NCBI GenBank assembly: GCA_945903675.1 | Contig: CAMDOP010000013.1 | Location: 1 to 25,086, forward strand | DNA length: 25,086 bases | Source of the DNA: Crenothrix polyspora | GTDB lineage: Bacteria; Pseudomonadota; Gammaproteobacteria; Methylococcales; Methylomonadaceae | Reading direction: 5' to 3' | Program-made: the position numbers and the translations under genes | Shown: positions 7,674 to 15,463 of the stretch, one piece after another | Layout: each line of letters begins with the position of its first letter | Position numbering within the stretch: position 1 is the first letter of the stretch | Notes under the pieces: model-generated | Told to the model about the DNA's origin: nothing | Seen by the model: only the letters and a program-made list of their open reading frames with translations | Database searches by the model: none

Positions 7674-7692
7674 TTACCCGAATATCGGGTAA
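7674..7692. promoter_or_regulatory. Inverted repeat upstream of the DUF2231 gene, candidate operator
   Basis: TTACCCG and CGGGTAA form a perfect 7-bp dyad around a 5-base AATAT centre, 34 bases upstream of the start codon of the DUF2231 gene. Its size and place fit a binding site for a dimeric regulator overlapping the promoter or the leader. No matching regulator gene lies next to it. It lacks a following T run, so it is unlikely to be a terminator. Confidence 0.4.
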
Positions 7693-7725
7693 ATTGTTCG
7701 CTTTTACAACTAACCAATAATAACG

Positions 7726-8463
7726 ATGATTAACACATTATCTTTTCAGATTCATGGTGGCGGTGATCACGGCGGCGGTCCTGCGGATAGCCTGGGTGAT
7801 TTACTGGCTATTTTTGATAATATTTCAATTTTAGGTTCTGGTGAACTTTTTTCTACCTTGATGCCTGGTATTGCAAGCTTGGAAAATATTCACCCCTTAT
7901 TGGTACATTTTCCTATTGCCTTATTATCCATGTTTTTTGTCTTAGATGTGCTAGGCACACTGGCTAAGAAACAGGAATGGCGTGGCATTGCTAGTGCTTT
8001 TCTTTATCTAGGAGTCGTTGCTGCGCTATTCACTGTTTTAGCTGGACATATTGCTGCAGATACGGTGGCGCACGGTGAAAATGTTCATGATATTATGGAA
8101 AAACATGAAGATTTAGGTATGGCTATTCTTAGTTTAGCGACAGCATTATCTGCTTGGCGCTTAAAACATAAAGGTTTATTTCAAGGATATCTGAATGGTG
8201 TGTTCTTAGCTCTATCAGCGCTTTTATGTGTGCTCATAGCATTAGCCGCAGATTTGGGTGGTTTAATGGTCTATCAATATGGTGTGGCCGTTAAAGCGGT
8301 GCCGGTTACTGTAAGTGCTCATGAGCATCATCATTCCGATAATCAGCAAGCTATAGAATTACCAAACATTGATCCTAACCATGAGCCGCAAGTACCTTTA
8401 GTGACTCATGACCGTAAGCACGAACATAAAGATGGTCATGCGGGTCATGATCATTCACATTAA
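7726..8463 (+). CDS. DUF2231-family membrane protein with histidine-rich ends
   Basis: A 245-residue protein whose core (about 60-180) is a DUF2231 domain: IHPLLVHFPIALL opens the first of four membrane helices, with further helices at about 103-120, 130-150 and 160-185. The family includes membrane proteins that often sit near cytochrome or metal genes, but their biochemical role is poorly defined. The N-terminus (HGGGDHGGG, 10-18) and especially the C-terminus (HEHHH near 200, HDRKHEHKDGHAGHDHSH at the end) are rich in His and Asp, as in metal-binding tails of zinc, nickel or cobalt proteins. Metal sensing, storage or transport is an inference. No Shine-Dalgarno is visible before the ATG. 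It is monocistronic and convergent with the next gene. Confidence 0.85.
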   Translation: MINTLSFQIHGGGDHGGGPADSLGDLLAIFDNISILGSGELFSTLMPGIASLENIHPLLVHFPIALLSMFFVLDVLGTLAKKQEWRGIASAFLYLGVVAALFTVLAGHIAADTVAHGENVHDIMEKHEDLGMAILSLATALSAWRLKHKGLFQGYLNGVFLALSALLCVLIALAADLGGLMVYQYGVAVKAVPVTVSAHEHHHSDNQQAIELPNIDPNHEPQVPLVTHDRKHEHKDGHAGHDHSH

Positions 8464-8480
8464 GACATAATCTATAGCGA

Positions 8481-8508
8481 GCCCACTCAAGAAATTTCGG
8501 GGGTGGGC
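8481..8508. terminator. Weak hairpin between convergent genes
   Basis: GCCCAC (8481-8486) pairs with GTGGGC (8503-8508) around a 16-base loop, in the 56-base gap between two convergent genes. Neither side has a proper T tract, so intrinsic termination is only possible. Confidence 0.35.
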
Positions 8509-8519
8509 CTTGTAAAAGC

Positions 8520-8930
8520 TTAACGACTTACTTGGGCAATCCAGTCTTCTAAGTTGTAATAATTAGTAATACGCGCCACTTTATTGTCACGAATTTCAAA
8601 GAAAGCACCGGCAGGTAACTTATATTTTTGTCCGCTTGCAGAAGGTAAACCTTCGTCAGTTTGAATATATTCACCTAACACCACAAATTCAGCGGCAGCA
8701 CGAAGGCCATCAGCACTAGCCATTACCACCATATCGACCAATTGTTCTTTATAATTAAAATTCATGCAGGCCATGAATTGGGTAAAAGCAGCTTTACCGA
8801 TTTCACGTTTACCTTGATTGATGTCATGGATAACATCATCTGTCAGTAAATTTAAAAAAGCGTCCATGTCGCCGCCATTAAAGGCTGCATAATAATTTTC
8901 GACGAGATTAATGGTGTTTTGTTGGTTCAT
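8520..8930 (-). CDS. SnoaL-like / ketosteroid-isomerase-related protein (NTF2 fold)
   Basis: A 136-residue protein with the outline of the NTF2-like superfamily: an N-terminal helix pair (NLVENYYAAFNGGDMDAFLNLLTDDVIHD), then a cone of beta strands ending in FFEIRDNKVARITNYYNLEDWIAQV, close to annotated ketosteroid isomerase-related proteins. Members are small-ligand enzymes or binding proteins, and the substrate cannot be told from sequence. I place the start at the ATG at 8930 because GGAAAG lies six bases upstream. A GTG at 8963 would add 11 residues with no family match. It lies 79 bases downstream of the DUF2231 stop in convergent orientation, and follows glnS on the same strand in transcription order reversed by a short gap. 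Confidence 0.8.
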   Translation of the reverse strand: MNQQNTINLVENYYAAFNGGDMDAFLNLLTDDVIHDINQGKREIGKAAFTQFMACMNFNYKEQLVDMVVMASADGLRAAAEFVVLGEYIQTDEGLPSASGQKYKLPAGAFFEIRDNKVARITNYYNLEDWIAQVSR

Positions 8931-9009
8931 GTTCTTTCCGATGTTAAAGGGTGTAAGTGGCACATATATTATAGTGAATGGCTAGTTTTGAATAATGATT
9001 AGAACTTAA

Positions 9010-10677
9010 CTAATCATTACCCCAGCCACCATCACGTAACGATACCGTACGGTTAAATACAAGCTTACCCTCTACGCTATCTTGTGTATCTAAACAAAAA
9101 TAACCGGTACGTTCAAATTGATAGCCTGTTTCAGCTTGTGCGTTAACCAAACTTGCTTCAACACGCGCATCGCAAAGCACATGTAGAGAGTCTGGATTGA
9201 TTGCATCTAGAAAGTTTTCTTCATTATCAGGCTGAGGTACTTTAAATAGACGATCATATAAGCGAATTTCCGCAGGCTGTGAGTGTGGCTCAGAAACCCA
9301 ATGAATAACACCTTTAACTTTACGACCTTCAGGATTTTTTCCTAAAGTATCAGCATCATAGCTGCAACGTAGTTCGATGATCTTGCCCTCAGCATTTTTA
9401 ATCACTTCGTTACATTTGATGACATAAGAGCCTCGCAGTCTGACTTCTCCGCCATCAATTAAACGTTTGAACTTGGGTGGTGGAATTTCAGCAAAATCAT
9501 CTTGCTCAATCAAGATCACTTTAGAAAAGGGTACGATACGTTTGCCTAATTCATGACGTTGAGGGTGATTGCTCACTTCTAGCTCTTCTGTTTGCTCATC
9601 TGGATAATTATCGATGACCACACGCAAAGGTTGTAAAACCGCCATAGCACGTAAGGCATTCTCATTTAAATCTTCGCGAATACAGTATTCGAGTACACCC
9701 ATCTCTATCCATGAGTTTTGCTTAGTCACACCGATGCGTTCACAAAAGTCACGAATAGATTTTGGCGTAAAGCCAGCTCTGCGTAAGCCTGCAATAGTCG
9801 GCATGCGCGGATCATCCCAGCCCTGCACGTGTTTTTCCATGACCAATTGATTCAGCTTACGTTTGCTAACAATGGTGTATTCCAATTGCAATCTAGCAAA
9901 TTCTATTTGTTGGGGATGAGCAAGGTCAGGCAGTTGATCTAAGACCCAATCATAAAGTGGTCGATGATCTTCAAATTCTAAGGTACACAAAGAATGGGTG
10001 ATACCTTCAATGGCATCAGAAATGCAATGCGTATAATCGTACATAGGATAAATACACCAAGCATCACCGGTACGTTGATGATGAACACGACGAATGCGAT
10101 ACAGGGCAGGGTCGCGCATATTGATATTGGGTGAGGCCATATCAATTTTAGCGCGTAACACATATTGGCCATCGGCAAAGTCACCGGCACGCATGCGTTG
10201 GAATAAATCAAGGTTGTCAGCAATAGAGCGATCACGGTCAGGGCTTTCTTTGCCCGGCTCAGTTAAGGTGCCGCGATAAATGCGGATTTGCTCTGCCGAT
10301 AAGCTGTCAACATAAGCCAAACCTTGTTCGATCAGTTGTACTGCATAACCATACAACTGCTCAAAATAATCAGAAGCATGATGCAAGCCCGCCCATTCAA
10401 ACCCTAACCATTGCACATCTCTTTCAATAGACTGCATATATTCAATGCTTTCTTTTTCAGGATTAGTATCATCAAAACGCAGATTACAACTGCCCTTAAA
10501 TTCTGCCGCCATACCAAAATTTAAACAAATAGATTTAGCGTGACCTATATGAAGATAACCATTAGGTTCTGGCGGAAAGCGAGTGGCCACTTTACCTTCG
10601 TTTTTGTGCTCTTTAAGGTCATTAGTAATAATTTGGCTAATAAAATTTGCCGTGACAAGGTTATCGTTGGTAGACAT
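9010..10677 (-). CDS. glnS: Glutaminyl-tRNA synthetase
   Basis: A 555-residue class Ic aminoacyl-tRNA synthetase, the usual bacterial GlnRS length. PPEPNGYLHIGHAKS holds the HIGH motif at 43-46, and the KMSKS-equivalent loop is VSKRK at 270-274. The Rossmann catalytic part is followed by the two anticodon-binding beta barrels, ending near LVFNRTVSLRDGG. It charges tRNA-Gln directly with glutamine. Its presence argues against dependence on the GatCAB amidation route for glutamine and fits Gammaproteobacteria. The start ATG at 10677 lies in an AT-rich context without a clear Shine-Dalgarno. The neighbouring genes are on the same strand with gaps of 79 and 95 bases, so it may be transcribed alone. 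Confidence 0.98.
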   Translation of the reverse strand: MSTNDNLVTANFISQIITNDLKEHKNEGKVATRFPPEPNGYLHIGHAKSICLNFGMAAEFKGSCNLRFDDTNPEKESIEYMQSIERDVQWLGFEWAGLHHASDYFEQLYGYAVQLIEQGLAYVDSLSAEQIRIYRGTLTEPGKESPDRDRSIADNLDLFQRMRAGDFADGQYVLRAKIDMASPNINMRDPALYRIRRVHHQRTGDAWCIYPMYDYTHCISDAIEGITHSLCTLEFEDHRPLYDWVLDQLPDLAHPQQIEFARLQLEYTIVSKRKLNQLVMEKHVQGWDDPRMPTIAGLRRAGFTPKSIRDFCERIGVTKQNSWIEMGVLEYCIREDLNENALRAMAVLQPLRVVIDNYPDEQTEELEVSNHPQRHELGKRIVPFSKVILIEQDDFAEIPPPKFKRLIDGGEVRLRGSYVIKCNEVIKNAEGKIIELRCSYDADTLGKNPEGRKVKGVIHWVSEPHSQPAEIRLYDRLFKVPQPDNEENFLDAINPDSLHVLCDARVEASLVNAQAETGYQFERTGYFCLDTQDSVEGKLVFNRTVSLRDGGWGND

Positions 10678-10772
10678 ATTTTTAATGTATTGGGTTAGTA
10701 AAGTAATTTAAAAGGAAAAAGAGGGCGAATGCATGGGTCGCAACAAATAAATAAAGTTTGTGCGCTTGAGTC

Positions 10773-11003
10773 TTACTTCTTCTTAATATAAAAAATCTGC
10801 CTATTATCTTGTTTAGTGATATCCATGAGGTGGTGGCCCGATTGATTAACAAAAACACCGAAATCTAAATGAGCCGCAGGATCTGTTGCGATAATTTTAA
10901 CCACATGACCACTTTCAAGTGACATTAAAGCTTTTTTTAAACGCAATAGCGGTAAAGGACACATCAATCCTGCTGCATCAATTTCTAGGCTAAATTCAAT
11001 CAT
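10773..11003 (-). CDS. TusA-family sulfur carrier protein
   Basis: A 76-residue protein with the family's CPxP motif in LMCPLPLLRLKKAL (cysteine at about residue 15), followed by the usual small alpha/beta fold with VVKIIATDPAAHLDF and a C-terminal strand. TusA-like proteins carry a persulfide on this cysteine and pass it on for tRNA thiolation, molybdenum cofactor work or sulfur oxidation. Whether this is TusA itself or one of the related paralogues cannot be settled from one gene. It is divergent from cysG with 76 bases between the starts, so the two may share a control region. The C-terminus IFYIKKK is basic, as is common. Confidence 0.9.
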   Translation of the reverse strand: MIEFSLEIDAAGLMCPLPLLRLKKALMSLESGHVVKIIATDPAAHLDFGVFVNQSGHHLMDITKQDNRQIFYIKKK

Positions 11004-11079
11004 GGTTTTTTAGTAACTCATTAACGTCAGAATGCTTATAATACCATCCCCTAATGAATCTAAGCAGCACCGAAACAAA

Positions 11080-12492
11080 ATGGATTATTTTCCCGTTTTC
11101 GTAAAACTGAAAGACCAAGAGTGCTTGGTAGTCGGCGCCGGTGAAATTGCGGCCCGAAAAATAGAGTTATTAGCGCGCGCTAACGCCAACATAACCGTGC
11201 TTGCTGAACAATTTAGCCCTCAGGTTAAAAGTCTACAAAGCTCTTGCCAGCTCACTTTCATACAAAAGCGCTTTGCTGTTAGCGATATAGCAAACTACCG
11301 ATTAGTGGTGTCAGCGACTAACCATAAAGAAACGAATATTTTAGTTGCTAACGCCGCTGAAGAACAAAACATTCTCGTTAATGTTGTTGATGACCCCGAG
11401 CTATGTAGTTTCATTTTTCCCGCCATTGTTGATCGTTCGCCCATTATTGCTGCGGTTTCTTCGGGAGGTGCAGCTCCAGTATTAGCGCGCTTACTGCGAG
11501 CCAAAATAGAAACGATTATACCGCCTGCCTATGGCCATCTCGCTTTTCTGGCAGAAAAGTTTAGAGCAGAGGTTAAAGCGCATATTAAATTGCCTGCACA
11601 GCGCAGAATATTTTGGGAGCGTGTATTTCAAGGTCCCATCGCGGAATTAGTTTTCGCTGGTAATGAGGTCGCAGCAAAAGAACAATTACAGCAAAGCCTT
11701 CTAAAACAAAAAGACACGATTATTCCGGGTGAAGTTTATTTGGTCGGTGCAGGTCCGGGCGCCCCAGATTTATTAACCTTTCGGGCTTTACGCTTGATGC
11801 AACAAGCTGACGTTATTGTTTATGATCATTTGGTCTCACCAGAAATTATCGATTTAGCCCGCAGAGATTCAGAAAAGATTTATGTGGGTAAAGAGCGGCA
11901 ACAACATACCTTAGCTCAAGACTCCATCAACAGGCTACTTGCAGATCTTGCCTTGGCTGGCAAGAGAGTGGTGCGCTTAAAAGGCGGTGATCCTTTTATA
12001 TTTGGTAGAGGCGGTGAAGAAATTGAAACGTTAGTAGAGCTGGGTATTAATTTTCAAGTAGTGCCTGGCATTACGGCGGCATCCGGTTGTGCGACTTATG
12101 CCGGTATTCCTCTGACTCATAGAGATCATGCGCAATCATGCACCTTTGTTACCGGCCACTTAAAAGATAACACTATCAATTTAAATTGGACGCAATTGGC
12201 TATCCCTAATCAAACCATCGTTATTTATATGGGCTTGCTTGGGCTAGAAAAAATATGCCAATCTTTAATGGCCCATGGTAGTCCCAGTGATTTACCTATT
12301 GCGCTAATACAGCAGGGAACAACCCGTCGTCAGCGCGTCATTACCGGTACTTTATCTACCATGCCAGCTATTATTTCAAGTATGACTATTAAGCCACCTA
12401 CTTTAATTATTATTGGTACAGTGGTTAGCTTACATGACAAATTAAGTTGGTATCAAACTCAATATGTTGATAAAGATGATCTATCTATCTGA
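11080..12492 (+). CDS. cysG: Siroheme synthase CysG (bifunctional)
   Basis: A 470-residue fusion of two enzymes. The N-terminal part (about 1-210) is precorrin-2 dehydrogenase/sirohydrochlorin ferrochelatase, with NAD-binding LVVGAGEIAARK near the start and the SSGGAAPVLARLLRAKIE segment. The C-terminal part (about 215-460) is uroporphyrinogen-III C-methyltransferase, with VYLVGAGPGAPDLLTF, RLKGGDPFIFGRGGEE and PGITAASGCATYAGIPLTHR. Together they turn uroporphyrinogen III into siroheme, the cofactor of sulfite and nitrite reductases. I chose the ATG at 11080 (MDYFPVFVKL) because Escherichia coli CysG begins MDHLPIFCQL. An ATG at 11032 would add 16 residues unlike the family. Neither start has a good Shine-Dalgarno. 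Confidence 0.96.
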   Translation: MDYFPVFVKLKDQECLVVGAGEIAARKIELLARANANITVLAEQFSPQVKSLQSSCQLTFIQKRFAVSDIANYRLVVSATNHKETNILVANAAEEQNILVNVVDDPELCSFIFPAIVDRSPIIAAVSSGGAAPVLARLLRAKIETIIPPAYGHLAFLAEKFRAEVKAHIKLPAQRRIFWERVFQGPIAELVFAGNEVAAKEQLQQSLLKQKDTIIPGEVYLVGAGPGAPDLLTFRALRLMQQADVIVYDHLVSPEIIDLARRDSEKIYVGKERQQHTLAQDSINRLLADLALAGKRVVRLKGGDPFIFGRGGEEIETLVELGINFQVVPGITAASGCATYAGIPLTHRDHAQSCTFVTGHLKDNTINLNWTQLAIPNQTIVIYMGLLGLEKICQSLMAHGSPSDLPIALIQQGTTRRQRVITGTLSTMPAIISSMTIKPPTLIIIGTVVSLHDKLSWYQTQYVDKDDLSI

Positions 12493-12593
12493 ATTATCGG
12501 ACTGTTTTTTTAGACTGATAAGGTAGAGAGTTCTTTTTAAGTGTTAACTGATGATACGCATATATTGAGTATTTTTTTTCTGTGTCGCTAATG

Positions 12594-12830
12594 CGACGTT
12601 TATTTGATCGGGTTCTCGCACCCGAAGGCGAGATACTTTCTTTTGCTCCGCCAAAATAAAGTATCCAAAGAAAAGGCGGCTCGATTGCCGCTTCTTCCTG
12701 CGCTTCTCTGTTTTGTAGGGGGGCGGTAGAGAGGGCTTCCTGCCCTCCTACCGACGCGCGGCATCCATGCCGCGCCCCTTCGGGCTAATCCCAACAAAAC
12801 CTGCGATGCTCGGCGCGGCAAACGAGAATA
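12594..12830. repeat. GC-rich dispersed repeat with strong hairpins
   Basis: The base composition rises sharply compared with its AT-rich flanks. Two hairpins are evident: 12724-12753 (CGGTAG-A-GAGGGC pairing with GCCCTCCTACCG, a 12-bp stem with one bulged A) and 12756-12775 (GCGCGGCA with TGCCGCGC around a 4-base loop). The left part has CTCGCACCCGAAGGCGAG and a stretch with AAAGAAAGTA-like wording on the minus strand. From general knowledge, similar wording recurs as intergenic repeats in many proteobacterial genomes and gives spurious small proteins. A 73-codon minus-strand frame (12600-12821) crosses it and is best treated as such. Only one copy is in the window, so its dispersed nature is inferred. 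Confidence 0.6.
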
Positions 12831-12936
12831 ATACGTCGTTACTGCGTAACATCAAGTGTTAAGTATCATTAATAATTATGCTCAAAAACAAATTAAAGAT
12901 TGAATTTTTATCTTAAATTACCTATTCTTCTTCAAC

Positions 12937-12951
12937 TTGAATATTATTCAA
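12937..12951. promoter_or_regulatory. Perfect palindrome upstream of the cytochrome c gene
   Basis: TTGAATA-T-TATTCAA is a perfect 15-base dyad, 59 bases before the start codon of the cytochrome. The half-site wording recalls TTGAT/ATCAA sites of FNR/CRP-type regulators, but the spacing (15 rather than 14 bases) and composition differ. It may be an operator or simply part of an AT-rich promoter. Confidence 0.35.
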
Positions 12952-13010
12952 TAATGATTTTTCCAACAAAGAGAGCAGTTGCTTTCTTTATTTACTACTA
13001 TGAGGTCACT

Positions 13011-13349
13011 ATGAAAAAATCTTTTGCTATAGCCGCTAGTCTTGTTTTAGTCGCATTAAGCGGATCAGCAGTTGCTGATGAACAACTTGAAATTGGTCAA
13101 AAAATTTATGAACGCGCTTTTGGTCGTGGTTGCGGTACTTGTCATGACATCGCTTCAAACCCACAATTATCTGCAAACGTTAAAGCGGGTACATTAACTA
13201 GAGCTAGCTTTGAAAAAATGTTAAAAGAAGGTAAGGGCGGTATGCCAGTAGCGATCGCTGAGATCATGAAAAATAAAGCTGTAGAAAAAGCGGGTTACGG
13301 AGAAGATCAAGCTGTAGACGCATTATTTGCTTATATCAGCAGCAAATAA
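13011..13349 (+). CDS. Periplasmic monohaem class I cytochrome c
   Basis: A 112-residue secreted protein. The N-terminus MKKSFAIAASLVLVALSGSA is a Sec signal peptide with probable cleavage after AVA (residue 22). One haem-binding motif, CGTCH, is at 41-45, and Met78 in GGMPVAIAEIM is the likely sixth ligand. The mature protein of about 90 residues fits a small class I cytochrome that carries electrons in the periplasm. The partner is unknown. I chose the ATG at 13011 because TGAGGTC sits about seven bases upstream and the signal peptide then begins correctly. An upstream frame to 12900 is non-coding by composition. The gene stands alone with its own terminator, and the clean signals suggest substantial expression. 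Confidence 0.93.
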   Translation: MKKSFAIAASLVLVALSGSAVADEQLEIGQKIYERAFGRGCGTCHDIASNPQLSANVKAGTLTRASFEKMLKEGKGGMPVAIAEIMKNKAVEKAGYGEDQAVDALFAYISSK

Positions 13350-13378
13350 GCTTAGCTGTAAGCACTACAAACAAAAAA

Positions 13379-13412
13379 GCCGCCACAACTTGAAGTTGTG
13401 GCGGCTTTTTTT
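13379..13412 (+). terminator. Strong rho-independent terminator after the cytochrome gene
   Basis: A perfect 12-bp stem (GCCGCCACAACT with AGTTGTGGCGGC) around TGA is followed by seven Ts and preceded by six As, so it can work in both directions. It begins 29 bases after the cytochrome stop codon. Confidence 0.95.
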
Positions 13413-13639
13413 GTGACTTCGCTTTTAAATAAAAACGGTAGTGCTGTTATTATTTGGCTACCAACTTAAAGCGGGACAGCTTCAGCGTAGACCAAAGGCT
13501 CAGGGCGAAAGATTAAGTCTAGGAGGCTAGCAACTTAAGGTGTGACAGATATTAGGCTTTACCCTTTGCCTGCGCTTAGGAGAACTATGTCTAAAAGTTA
13601 ACGATTAAGCTAGAGTATCGTCTTAAATTAGTAGTCTTA

Positions 13640-14206
13640 TTATTTGCCTAAATGGCGAATCACTGTTTCTTTATAAGGTAAGCGATAACGATTTTTAAGC
13701 CATATCCCCATAAAAGCTGCAAACATCAAGCCACATGAGCCCAAGGTCAGATAAATAAGTCTTTTTAACTGTGACATCTCGCGCATCACTTGCTCATTGT
13801 CCATCACTAAATGCTCATTAGTTGTAGGTTCTGAATAAGAGCGTAGAATTTTAACGTCATTTTTTATATCTTCGATCGTTCCTAAGGCGTTAGCGGCAGT
13901 CCCTAAGCGCACACTTTCTTCCAATGATCTTAACTTGCTCTCAATAGAGCCACTGACAATACCCACAAATTGACCTTTTAAAGTATTAACTTCAGCAGAT
14001 AAAACGGGATTCATATCAGCCGCATCAGACTTTCTATAACGATTAAGGTTATTGGAGGGTAGTAAAAAGAAACCAACAATAACAATGGCAGCCATTAAGC
14101 ATATAACCGTAGCCATCAGCCAGCGATTAACTTTCATCAAGTCTTGATTGGGCGTTAAGCTAGCTAACACCACCAATTCCGATTTGTTCTCGTGCAAATC
14201 AGTCAT
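13640..14206 (-). CDS. Uncharacterised membrane protein with two helices and a periplasmic helical domain
   Basis: A 188-residue protein that I do not recognise. A polar 27-residue start precedes a membrane helix at about 30-50 (LMATVICLMAAIVIVGFFLL). A mainly helical polar region follows (about 52-145) with heptad-like stretches around VNTLKGQFVGIVSGSIESKLRSLEE. A second helix lies at about 150-170 (LIYLTLGSCGLMFAAFMGIWL), and the tail is short and basic. The layout, two helices flanking a coiled-coil periplasmic loop with both ends in the cytoplasm, resembles sensor or scaffold proteins, but no catalytic or HAMP motif is seen. It is divergent from the HDOD gene, 432 bases away. Confidence 0.7.
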   Translation of the reverse strand: MTDLHENKSELVVLASLTPNQDLMKVNRWLMATVICLMAAIVIVGFFLLPSNNLNRYRKSDAADMNPVLSAEVNTLKGQFVGIVSGSIESKLRSLEESVRLGTAANALGTIEDIKNDVKILRSYSEPTTNEHLVMDNEQVMREMSQLKRLIYLTLGSCGLMFAAFMGIWLKNRYRLPYKETVIRHLGK

Positions 14207-14638
14207 TATTTATGTCCTCTCATATTTATGCACAGGAAACGTTGTTTCATCGAGTTATTATTTTTATGTTATGCAAGTGTTAATTATACAAGTTAAACCG
14301 TATTTGTCCTGTGTTTTTATTAGCTATATTTTTTTCTGAGTAGCATAAAAAAAGGGGTTCTAGGTTTTTAGCCCTGTAGGGGTCATGCAACTACCGAATC
14401 GTTTACAGGGATTTGTTTTTAGGTAAAAAAAACGTTTAGTGTTTAACCTAAGAGCGTGGATAACTGTCCGACTTACTTTAGTATTTTATTATAAAAGCAG
14501 CATAGCACCATCGTTAATAGTCAAATTGCTAGCTATAATAATAGTCAATAATTTGTGGGATTTTTAGTCAGAAGTATATTCATAATTCTGTCACAATAGG
14601 GGTCGAAAAATTTTAAATATGTAAGGAGATAGGTTGCT
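14207..14638. other. Divergent intergenic region between membrane protein and HDOD genes
   Basis: This 432-base AT-rich stretch contains CCCTGTA (14372-14378) and TACAGGG (14404-14410), a 7-bp dyad around 25 bases. It also has a minus-strand GGGCTA/TAG-AA-CCC imperfect hairpin followed by seven Ts (14345-14373), which could attenuate or end minus-strand transcription before the gene starting at 14206. Promoters for both flanking genes must lie here. No open frame with a credible start is present. Confidence 0.4.
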
Positions 14639-15463
14639 ATGGGAGTTATTAAAGAGGTGGATGCTGATAAAATACTGGCGAGTATTTTTATTCCACCTAG
14701 GCCAACTATTCTTTTCAGTATTAAAAAAGCCCAAGATCAAGATGCTGATTTATCTGAGATTGCTGACTTAATTGCCCAAGATATAGGTCTGTCAGCAGCG
14801 ATATTAAAAACTATTAACTCCGCTTTTTATGGCTTAGCAGATAAAGTGACCTCCTTAACGCATGCGGTGTCCTTATTAGGCATGAAAAATACGACTATGC
14901 TGATTACGGGATTGTCACTTAGAAAAATTCCCACTTCTGTTAATCTTGATGTTTTCTGGAATCATAGTGCCGAAGTCGCTTCGATCGCTGCTTTTATTGC
15001 TCAACAGCTAGGCAGTATTAATAAAGATGAGGCTCAATTATTTGGCTTGTTTCATGATTGCGGTAAAGTTTTACTGACTTCGCGCTTTAAAGACTATCAA
15101 GACTTGCTTACAACGGCACAAAACGAAGATCAATCCATCATTGTTTTAGAAAAGCAACGCTACATGACGGATCATACCTTAGCGGGTAGTTTATTAAGTA
15201 AAAGCTGGTGTTTGCCAGAAAGGATTTCTCTAGCTGTTAGACACCATCACGACATCGCTTTATTTCTTGATGGCTCCATACCCGATCAGGTTTTTTCTTT
15301 GGTGGCACTGGTGCATCTTGCCGAATACTTAGCACCTAAAAATACTCATTATATCGACAGTGAGTGGTTAAGGTATGCTGATGAGTTCATGGAATGTTTG
15401 TTCATAAACGATGATGAATTAACGGATTTGCATTGGCAGGTCAGTCAAATACAAAAACATTAA
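14639..15463 (+). CDS. HDOD-domain signalling protein
   Basis: A 274-residue protein made almost entirely of an HDOD domain. It has PPRPTILFSIKKAQD near the start, LIAQDIGLSAAILKTINSAFYG (typical of the family's second helix pair), VTSLTHAVSLLGMKN, and LFGLFHDCGKVLL with the HD pair. HDOD proteins are degenerate relatives of HD phosphohydrolases. They act in bacterial signalling and stress or cell-cycle control, usually through protein contacts rather than hydrolysis. No receiver, GGDEF or EAL domain is fused, so it is a single-domain version. AAGGAGAT about nine bases upstream of the ATG is a strong ribosome binding site. It has no same-strand partner, and the gene region after it is empty for almost a kilobase. 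Confidence 0.9.
   Translation: MGVIKEVDADKILASIFIPPRPTILFSIKKAQDQDADLSEIADLIAQDIGLSAAILKTINSAFYGLADKVTSLTHAVSLLGMKNTTMLITGLSLRKIPTSVNLDVFWNHSAEVASIAAFIAQQLGSINKDEAQLFGLFHDCGKVLLTSRFKDYQDLLTTAQNEDQSIIVLEKQRYMTDHTLAGSLLSKSWCLPERISLAVRHHHDIALFLDGSIPDQVFSLVALVHLAEYLAPKNTHYIDSEWLRYADEFMECLFINDDELTDLHWQVSQIQKH

Larger units (their letters stand above)
12493..13010. other. Intergenic region between cysG and the cytochrome gene
   Basis: These 518 bases hold a GC-rich hairpin repeat (12594-12830) and an AT-rich promoter region for the cytochrome c gene with a perfect 15-base palindrome, both listed separately. The first 100 bases after cysG show no strong terminator. Confidence 0.5.

Noticed and set aside
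12600..12821. 73-codon minus-strand open frame
   Set aside because: It coincides with the GC-rich hairpin repeat, has an Arg/Gly/Ser-rich composition unlike the neighbouring proteins and lacks a ribosome binding site. Such frames are common false proteins of dispersed repeats.
14345..14410. preQ1 riboswitch, suggested by GGGGTTCTAGG wording
   Set aside because: The short stem and the A-rich tail needed for the preQ1 pseudoknot are not found, and neither flanking gene relates to queuosine.
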